Assembly: GCF_031143425.1 (NCBI RefSeq) | Contig: NC_090439.1 | Location: forward strand, 641,391,465-641,455,464 | Reading direction: 5' to 3' | DNA: 64,000 nucleotides | Origin: Pleurodeles waltl | Taxonomy: Eukaryota; Chordata; Amphibia; Caudata; Salamandridae | In this document: positions 57,100-64,000 of the stretch, one piece after another | Layout of the letters: each line of letters opens with the position of its first letter | Position numbering within the stretch: the stretch's first letter is position 1 | The notes under the pieces: generated by a model | The model's database searches: none | Told to the model about the DNA's origin: nothing | The model's input: only the letters and a program-made list of their open reading frames with translations | Translations under genes and position numbers: made by a program

Positions 57100-58593
57100 C
57101 TACTCTGTCTTCCTTTGAGATCTCAGGTTCCTCTTGCGGGGTGGTTGTTCTTCAGCAGGAGGTGGGGTTCTTGTGGCCCGTCGTTGTGTGTGGGCCTCCT
57201 GACCACTAGCGCCGGCGGAGGTGGTAGGCTGTTCCTGGCTAGTGACAGGGGCCCTTTGCGGTGCCACATGGTCCCGCAATGTGGTTTCTATCCGGTTGAG
57301 GGCCTGGACTATGGTCCCCATAGCGGTAGCGATGTTCCGGAGTTCATTGCTGTACCCCATGTACCGTTCCTCCTGCTGTGCCTGGATCTCGGTGAACCTG
57401 GCCAGTACCGTCGCCATCGTCTCCTGAGAGTGATGGTACGCTCCCATGACGGTGGTGAGGGCCTCTTGGAGAGTCGGTTCCCTGGGCCTGTCCTCCCCCC
57501 CCTGTCGCACAGCAGCCCTCCCAGTTGCCCTGTTTCCCCGGGCCTCTGTCCCCTGGACGGTGTGCCCACTACCACTGCCCCCAGGTCCCTGTTGTTGTTG
57601 GGGTGTTGGGTCAGCCTGGGTGCCCTGTAGTGGCGGACACACCGCTGATTGACGCGTCCGCGAGACAGAGGCATGGGCCCGCTGGGTGGGAGCTGTGCTG
57701 GTGTTCCCAGAGGGGTTTGGGTCTGCTGTGGCCTGTGTCTGTGTGTGGGGAACCGACTGTCCAGAGGTCCCGATGGTCCGGGCTGGTCGTCAGGTTCTAG
57801 GTCGACAGAGCTGCTGTCCTCGCTGGGGGCCTGTTCTGGGGGTGGGATGGACAAATCTGGACCCTCCGTGGCGGTGTGTTGGCGTTCGGGCCCTGCAGGG
57901 GTAAAGGAGTATGGTTATTGTTTCTGTGTGTGCCATGGCGTGCATTTTGTGTGCCCTTGGCCCCCAGTGCTGGCATTCCCTTGTGGGAGGTGTTGTGAGG
58001 GTTTTGGGGGGGGGTGTATGGGTATGTGCAATGGTCATGCTTTGGTGGTGGCTGTCTATGGTTTGACTTGGCATTCAGGGGTTGGTGTTGTTTAGGGTGG
58101 GTTGTGCTGGTGAGACATTGGCAGGGAGGTTATGTGCTGGGGGTGAGATTGGGGGTGAGGGGGGGTTGGCATGCTGGTGGTTGGGGGGGGTGAAGTAGTT
58201 GAGATTCGACTTACCAGAGTCCATTCCTCCGCCTACTCCAGCGAGGCCATCAGGATGCAGGATGTTTACCACCTCTTGCTCCCATGCTGTGAATTGGGGT
58301 GGAGTGGGTGGGGGTCCGCCGCCAGTCTTCTGCACAGCGATGTTGTGCCTGGAGATCATCGAGCGCACCTTCCCCCGTAGGTCGTTCCATCGCTTTCTGA
58401 TATCTTCCCGATTTCTGGGATGCTGTCCCACAGCGTTGACCCTGTCTACGATCCTTTGCCATAACTCAGCCTTCCTTGCTATGGTGGTGTGCTGCACCTG
58501 TGTGCCGAAGAGCTGGGGCTCAACCCTCATGATTTCCTCTACCATGACCCGGAGTTCTTGGTCCGAAAACCTTGGGTGTCTTTGGGGTGCCAT
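57100..58593 (-). pseudogene. Myb/SANT-like protein gene 2 of Harbinger, two exons, frameshifted
   Basis: Exon 1 (58593-58215) encodes MAPQRHPRFSDQELRVMVEE...KAELWQRIVDRVNAVGQ...DIRKRWNDLRGKVRSMIS, a Myb/SANT-like DNA-binding domain, ending at donor CTG|GTAAGT. Exon 2 (57892-57100, acceptor CCCCTGCAG) joins in phase and carries a Pro/Gln-rich region and a helix (ALTTVMGAYHHSQETMATVLARFTEIQAQ, written in parts) then a basic end (PPRKRNLRSQRKTE). Against the homologous gene in the element at 62176, one base is missing around 57768-57785, so the two halves of exon 2 are in different frames. It is a different protein from gene 1. Confidence 0.7.
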
Positions 58594-59173
58594 GGGGTGG
58601 TGTGGATGAGGTGTGGGGTGGTGTTTGTGGTGATGTGCGTGGTGATATGTGGTGATGTGTGCGTAGATGTGGTGTGGGTGATGAAGTTGGGTTCCTGTGT
58701 GTGTTGGGGTTTTCTATTGCTGTGCTCGCTCTCTCTATCTCTATCTCTCTTGCTCTCGCCTTCGCTCCGATTTCCAACTAGTGGGGGTTTGTGGGTGATG
58801 TGGGTGTGTGTTTTATAGTTGATTGGATGTGTGGGTGTGTTGTTTGTATGTGTCTCAGGTGTGCGTATTTCAAAATGTCCAATGTGGCAGTGTTTTGGAG
58901 CTGTGTGTGTATTTTGACCGCGGCGGTGTGTACCGCCAATGGAATACCGCGGTTGAAAGACCGCCGCGTGGATTCGTGGGTCAGAATGGCATGGGCGTGT
59001 TTGTGTTGGCGTGACGGTGGAGGTTTGGTCATCTCCAGTTTTCCGCGGCCCGCTGATGTGGCGGCCTTCCTTGGATGTCGGATTTTGGGCGGTTTCACAG
59101 TTGGTGGTCAGAATGACCGTGGCGGTTTACCGCGGCGGTAGAATGGCGGACTTCTGACTGGCGGTAAGGGCCT
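58594..59173. repeat. Right subterminal region of Harbinger
   Basis: It holds GT-rich DNA (58610-58900) followed by palindromic 'gaccgcggcggtgtgtaccgcc' type clusters (58916-58938, 58948-58968, 59128-59140). This end is homologous, inverted, to 62200-62460 in the second element ('tttcaaccgcggtatt'). Confidence 0.7.
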
Positions 59174-59200
59174 TTTACCGCCGAGGTCAGAATGACCCCC
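59174..59200 (-). repeat. Right terminal inverted repeat of Harbinger
   Basis: Read inward it is GGGGGTCATTCTGACCTCGG..., matching the left end at 49210. It is followed by AAT (59201-59203). Confidence 0.85.
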
Positions 59201-59203
59201 AAT

Positions 59204-61584
59204 GTGTCAAACCATCAGTTGCTATTCAGTGTAGAAATGAGAGAGGAAATGTGTTTGTCATACACGTAGCAACAACTGCTGTGTGCACATCCTAGGTTTT
59301 TTGGAACATAAGCACCATCAATGACAAAGTATGCACAGGATAGATAGCAGATGGTTGATCATGGCAATGTTCCAAAACTAAGCCATCACATGTCCTGGAA
59401 TGTTGGATACTACTTCCTAGGCACTTGTTTGTTTACTCCCCATGAGTCAGGCATGGGATAATGCTATGTGGGTACGGTGTTTGTGACACAAATTTCATGT
59501 CATACCACAGTTGGAGTCATATAAATGAGCCATGTCTGTCCTGTGGCAGTGGAGGACCAGCAGACCAAGCAGCACGTGTTCACATATTTCCAGTGGTAAA
59601 ATGCACAAAGGTGTCCGGTTCAAGTGTGTGGGCCAATGTTTAGCCTGTATCATTATTGGGGTCCATGTTGTCACAGTTACGTGCAGGTCTAGTCATGAGT
59701 CTGTGGAGCCATTTCCTGCATCTACAAAGTATTCTTCACAGCTGAATTGAAGGAAAGCCAATGAGGAATTGAGAACACACATGGGGATAGTCCAGCTATG
59801 GCACTGCAGATGTGTTATGAGACTGACAACAGGGCAACCTTGATGTGCTGACAAAGTTAATGGATCAGGAATTTTAAACCAGCAGGTTTCCTCACAACAT
59901 TTGTACACAGGTTGGCCTCTAAAACTCCCACTGCATCCGGGAACATCAGTGCCTCTGTGCTGATTAATCTCACAGCTATTCACCATGCAAGCCCCATCAA
60001 TATGTGGGGGGCAATGTGAATCAGCGTGTGGACTGTCAGGGTCCAAACATGTGTCGACATTTCATACACATTATCTGACGTTGTTTGTTGTGCTGGAGGC
60101 ACCATACCCAATCCATGCATACAGCCATGGTACACTGTCACTATTTGTCACTCATGCATACATCAAACCCAGACAAGGGATGGGCCATGATTAGGCTATT
60201 TGGAGACAAGTTCCACCCCATGGTACGATAAGTAAACTGATTATGCTTTACAATGTATTTGAGTCTTCATTGTAGACCCACCTGACACAATACCCAAGGA
60301 GGAAAGTGAGGGCTGGGAAAGCAACTATGATACAAATGTAGCCACAGGGAACCTTTATGGTAACGCAAAGACAGGAACCAGTCAGGCTAACAGGATGCAG
60401 GGTCAATCAGGATAAAAAAATGTAACAAGGCAAATACACAGTGAGCAGACTGAGACTGGTCAAAGGTGGAACAACACTGTGGAAAATGAAACTGTGTTTG
60501 TCCTGTGTGTTGGAACATAACACAATAACCCAAGGGCTGTGTTACACAAGTTATTTATACCGCAATGCATAACAGTGTTATACATAAAATGCCAGCTTTT
60601 ATGCTGGTCCAGGCAGCTGCAAGGGCAGTGCATGTTCAAATGGCTGGTCTGCATGGGGGTGCTCACAGGTGTGTGCAGCTTAAGTCTCTCACAAGTCCTG
60701 TAGGTGAGAATCAAGTTCAAAGGGCCAACAGTACCTTTCACATGGGAAGCAATGTACAGATGATTACAGGTCCTACAGACTACAAGGCAGTGCATTATTT
60801 AACCAGAAGTCCATGCAGGCAGAAGTACAATGACTATGGCATACCATACTAAAGAGGGAAGCACACTGAATTCACAATGTGAGTCTGTGTGTGTGTGTAG
60901 AGGAGGGATTATCTGGGTACACATATTCCCTTTCCAGGGACCTCTGAAGAAGAGTGGGGTGAGACAGGGAAAATGGGTGTGGCAGGACTTAGGACCTGGG
61001 CTGCCATGTGCAGGGGATGTCTTGTGAGCAATGCTAGTCATATCTGGGGCACGTGTGCTACCCATTTGCTGCGTGTATGGAAATCTTGTCACACATAGTC
61101 CTCGCAAAGACAGAGACAAGGCTGATGTAACACTTACTGCTGTCAAGGATCAGGTCATACCTTCTTGTCACCAATGCAATAGCACATCCACTGCCTCATG
61201 TATGAGGCATTTTTTTCCCTTATTGACAGATGGTGTCTTAGTTGTGTGCCATATGCTGCAATGAGCCATGTTGCCAAAATGTATGTGTGAAATAGCCGTG
61301 GTCCTCTGCTATTCCCCTTCAAATGTGAAATGTAAAGGATATATGTTATTTACAGTGTGTGTGAATTTGGCTGTACATTCATACACATCAAATTTTATGT
61401 GGATGTTTCTGTATCCTAATCTGTTTTTCTGCAATGTTCCATGAGGCTACACTCTGATTCTGATAGTTAGGGATAATGTTATGCAACAATGATTATCCAG
61501 ATCATGATATAGTGATTAGAATAGGTGTTTATTGAATAGGTGTTTATTGACATGTGGCAAGACAGTGGTGATGGATGAGTAGAG
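59204..61584. other. Gene-free DNA, probably interior of host Harbinger
   Basis: No gene, array or terminal repeat is recognised. It lies between the younger Harbinger and the older transposase remnant on one side and, once that element is removed, the Myb-like gene at 48 kb on the other. Confidence 0.35.
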
Positions 61585-61950
61585 TTAAAAGAAATTTTGG
61601 ACAATATGTTGTCTCCAATGCAATCCTGAAGCTGTGTTTGGATGGCCCCCCTCATGTTGATGGACAGCATCCTCCTCTTCCTCCTCTTCAGACATTTGTG
61701 GGTCGGGTTCATATAGGGGAATGTTTCTTCTTACACATATGTTGTGCAGGATGGTACAGGTCAAAATGATTTTGCACACCATTTCAGGTGAGTATAGGAG
61801 GCTGCCTCTGGTGATGTTGAGGCACCTGAATCTTGACTTCAGGATGCCAAAGGTCCTCTCAACTATGGTGCGCGTCCTCCTCTCCTGCAGTGCTTGGGTT
61901 TGCAAATGGGGTCATGATCCATGGCTGGATCCCATACCGCTGATCAGCTG
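61585..61950 (-). pseudogene. HARBI1-like transposase C-terminal remnant
   Basis: RTRTIVERTFGILKSRFRCL, then RGSLLYSPEMVCKIIL and TILHNICVRRNIPLYEPD, correspond to the catalytic-Glu end of the nuclease at 55.6 kb. An acidic tail (SEEEEEEDAV) ends near 61585. Upstream, GIQPWIMTPFANP lies in another frame, and the linking segment before RTRTIVER is shortened. A possible acceptor 'tctctttcag' lies near 61945. The first two catalytic Asp residues are not in the window. It is a broken, diverged copy in the host element. Confidence 0.75.
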
Positions 61951-62175
61951 AAAGAGAAAATGAGTGAGAACATGTTGATGTAGCTTGCACCATGATTCTC
62001 ACTTTGCATGGCAGTTGTTCTTTTGTGTTGTCTGTGACTCATCTGTGTTTGTGTTATTGTGTGGAATCCTAGGCTTCTCTGATGTACCATCAGCATTGGG
62101 TTGTTTCCTTATCTGAACGGGTGTTTGGCTGATTGACCGGATGTCAGCAGTATTTTTGTAGCGTTGCAGTACATT
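61951..62175. other. Host Harbinger sequence up to the second younger element
   Basis: Probably intron of the older transposase gene. It ends in ATT, the likely target triplet of the next element. No coding motif is seen. Confidence 0.35.
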
Positions 62176-64000
62176 GGGGGTCATTACAACATTGGCGGTA
62201 TAAGGCGATTACCGCTGTGCAGAAGACCGCCAATACACCGCTGCGGCCGCGGTAGACCGCCACAGCTATTTTGACACACATCTCGGAATCTGCCGAAATG
62301 CAGACACCCAACACCGCCACACCAAAGGTCAGCGATAAACATGCGGAAACAAATCCTCCACCTCCACACCAACAGAAACACGCCCATGCTATTACGACCC
62401 ACGAATCCAAGCGGCGGTCTTTCAACCGCGGTATTCTCAAAATACACACACAGGTCCAAAACACCACCACATTGGACAATTCCAAATACACACACCTGAG
62501 ACACATACACACACCACTCCCACACACCCAACACAAAATAAAATACACACCCACATCACCCACAAACCCCTACAACCAAAAATCCTGAGAGAAGGCCAGA
62601 GATAGAGCACAGCTATTGACAACCCCATCACACCGAGGCACACAACACCATCACCCACACAACATCCACGCACAAAACACCACATACCACTACACTCACC
62701 ACACTCATCAACACATACACCACCCCACACATCACACACACCACCCCATGTCACGCCAAAGACACCCCCGCTTCTCCGAGGAGGAGCTCAGGGTCATGGT
62801 GGAGGAAATCCTACGGGTAGAGCCACAGCTATTTGGCTCACAGGTACAGCACACATCAATAGCCAGAAAGATGGAGCTATGGCGAAGAATAGTGGACAGG
62901 GTGAACGCCGTGGGACAGCACCCAAGAAATAAGGAGGACATCAGGAAGAGGTGGAACGACCTACGAGGGAAGGTGCGTTCCACGGTCTCCAGGCACAACA
63001 TTGCGGTACAGCGAACTGGCGGCGGACCCCCACCTCCTCCCCCACAACTAACAACATGGGAGGAGCAAGTCTTGACCATCATGCATCCTGAGGGCCTCGG
63101 AGGAGTCGGTGGAGGATGGGACACTGGTAAGTCAAATCTTAACTATCACATCCCCCACCCTACCTGCAAGCTATCACACACCCCCACCCTCACACCCTCC
63201 CCTATCACCCCAAATCCTCACTAATCTACCCATGACACCAACCACCCATCCCAACACCAAGCCCTGCATGACACAACTAAGCATGCTCACCCCTCACCAA
63301 AGCATGCTCACTGCACTTTCCCAGAACACCCCCCCAACCATCATCACACAAGCCCCCAGACAGGAATGCCTGCACTGGGGTTCACGCACACCCACCCATT
63401 GCACACCATGAAACACACACATGCAATAATCATGTTCTTATACCCCTGCAGGAACCCGAAGGAACGTCACCACACCAGAGGGTCCAGACAACACCACTCC
63501 ACCCACAGAAGAGGCCCACAGTGACGACAGCAGCTCTGCTCCACTGGATCTTGATGACCAGCCCGGACCATCGTGGGCCTCAGGACAGTCGGTTCCCCTT
63601 GCCCAGCCACAGCCCAACACCGAGCTTCCACCCTCTGGTAACACCAGCACAGCACCCACCCAGCGGGCCCAAACCTCCCTACCCAGGACAGGTCAATCAG
63701 CTGTGTGTCCACCACTACAGGGAACCCAGGATAACCCACCACCCCAACAACAACAGGGACCTGGGGGCAGTGGTAGTGGGCACACGGTCCAGGGGACGGA
63801 GGCACAGGAACATAGGGGAATGGGAGGGCTGCTGTGCAACAGAGGGAGGACAGGCCAAGGGAACCCACTCTCCACGAGGCCCTATCCTCCATCATGGGAG
63901 CATACCACCACTCCCAGGAGACGATGGCAACGGTCCTGAACAAGTTGCAGGAGACCCTGCGTCTGCAGGAGGAGCAGTATTTGGGGTTCAGGGAGGAGCT
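62176..64000 (+). mobile_element. Second younger PIF/Harbinger element, left part
   Basis: It starts GGGGGTCATTACAACATTGG after ATT (62173-62175), with GGCGGT/ACCGC subterminal motifs, and carries a Myb-like gene homologous to gene 2 of the complete element but in the opposite orientation. It runs off the window, so its right end and duplication cannot be checked. Confidence 0.8.
62748..64000 (+). pseudogene. Myb/SANT-like gene of second Harbinger, partial
   Basis: Exon 1 (62748-63126) encodes MSRQRHPRFSEEELRVMVEE...MELWRRIVDRVNAVGQ...DIRKRWNDLRGKVRSTVS and ends at CTG|GTAAGT, the same site as in the other copy. Exon 2 starts at 63452 after CCCCTGCAG, in phase. It keeps the Pro/Gln-rich part open but loses frame in the region of about 63800-63830 relative to the other copy (27 versus 28 bases). 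The helix HHSQETMATVLNKLQ is then read in another frame. The window ends inside exon 2. Confidence 0.7.

Larger units (their letters stand above)
49210..59200 (+). mobile_element. Complete PIF/Harbinger DNA transposon (9991 bp), three genes plus minisatellite
   Basis: Terminal inverted repeats start GGGGGTGATTCTAACCCTGG (left) and GGGGGTCATTCTGACCTCGG (right, inverted), flanked by AAT on both sides. Subterminal regions are dense in GGCGGT and ACCGCC. Inside are a 64-bp tandem repeat, a ~2-kb 30/33-bp array, a Myb-like gene with a long Ser/Thr/Pro tail (minus), the DDE nuclease (plus) and a second Myb-like gene (minus). Harbingers normally carry two genes; this has three. Decay is slight: one premature stop and one frameshift in the partner genes, none in the nuclease. 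Confidence 0.88.
44882..62175 (-). mobile_element. Older host Harbinger element (left boundary tentative), interrupted by two younger ones
   Basis: A spliced Myb-like gene (48140-46182) and a broken transposase end (61950-61585) lie on the same strand on either side of the complete Harbinger at 49210-59200. A GGGGCCACATTTATACTTTT end at 44882 resembles the ends of the short element at 47614. Removing the younger element makes the two genes neighbours, the usual Harbinger gene pair. The right end lies beyond the window, so the span and left end are inference. Confidence 0.45.

Overview
The window is repeat-dense, intron-bearing eukaryotic DNA with no recognisable single-copy host gene. Spliced transposon genes, a vertebrate-type endogenous retrovirus primed by initiator tRNA-Met, L2/CR1-like LINE fragments, long LTR-like repeats and, above all, stacked PIF/Harbinger DNA transposons point to a giant amphibian genome. 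A salamander is likely, most probably a newt such as Pleurodeles waltl, whose genome is known to be rich in Harbinger elements. The species call is inference.

Layout. 1-5.38 kb: AT-rich gene-free DNA with degenerate tandem repeats, a ~100-bp minisatellite, and a striking chain of nine adjacent hairpins (4305-4715). 5386-18000: a complete, very young provirus (12.6 kb) with two 1571-bp LTRs differing at only two bases by my reading, a GTAC target duplication, a 21-nt tRNA-iMet primer-binding site, a 1756-codon fused gag-pro-pol frame, an internal pol deletion plus a frameshift, an unusual ~290-residue acidic tail on Pol, an intact 547-codon env, a polypurine tract and the 3' LTR. 18-22.6 kb: an L1-like fragment and a 573-bp non-autonomous Harbinger with TTA duplication. 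22.6-29 kb: a degenerate CAY repeat split first by a near full-length LINE (itself carrying three 205-bp 5' monomers and an 826-bp solo Gypsy-type LTR) and then by a ~2.1-kb TG...CA repeat. 29-44.7 kb: further decayed LINEs and several copies, some nested, of the same 2-2.6 kb LTR-like family, plus a 1.3-kb minisatellite.

44.9-64 kb is a Harbinger nest. An older Harbinger (spliced Myb-like gene at 46.2-48.1 kb, broken transposase end at 61.6-61.95 kb) appears to have received two younger Harbingers. One is complete (49210-59200, AAT duplications) and the other starts at 62176 and leaves the window. The complete one carries an intact DDE nuclease gene (55588-56592), two distinct spliced Myb/SANT-like genes on the opposite strand (one with a premature TAG, one with a frameshift), and a ~2-kb GC-rich minisatellite. 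The nuclease cuts and joins, the Myb-like partners are expected to bind the GCGGT-rich ends, and the array repeats that same pentamer dozens of times.

Gene structures are inferred from frame continuity and splice consensus by eye. No alignment or database search was run.
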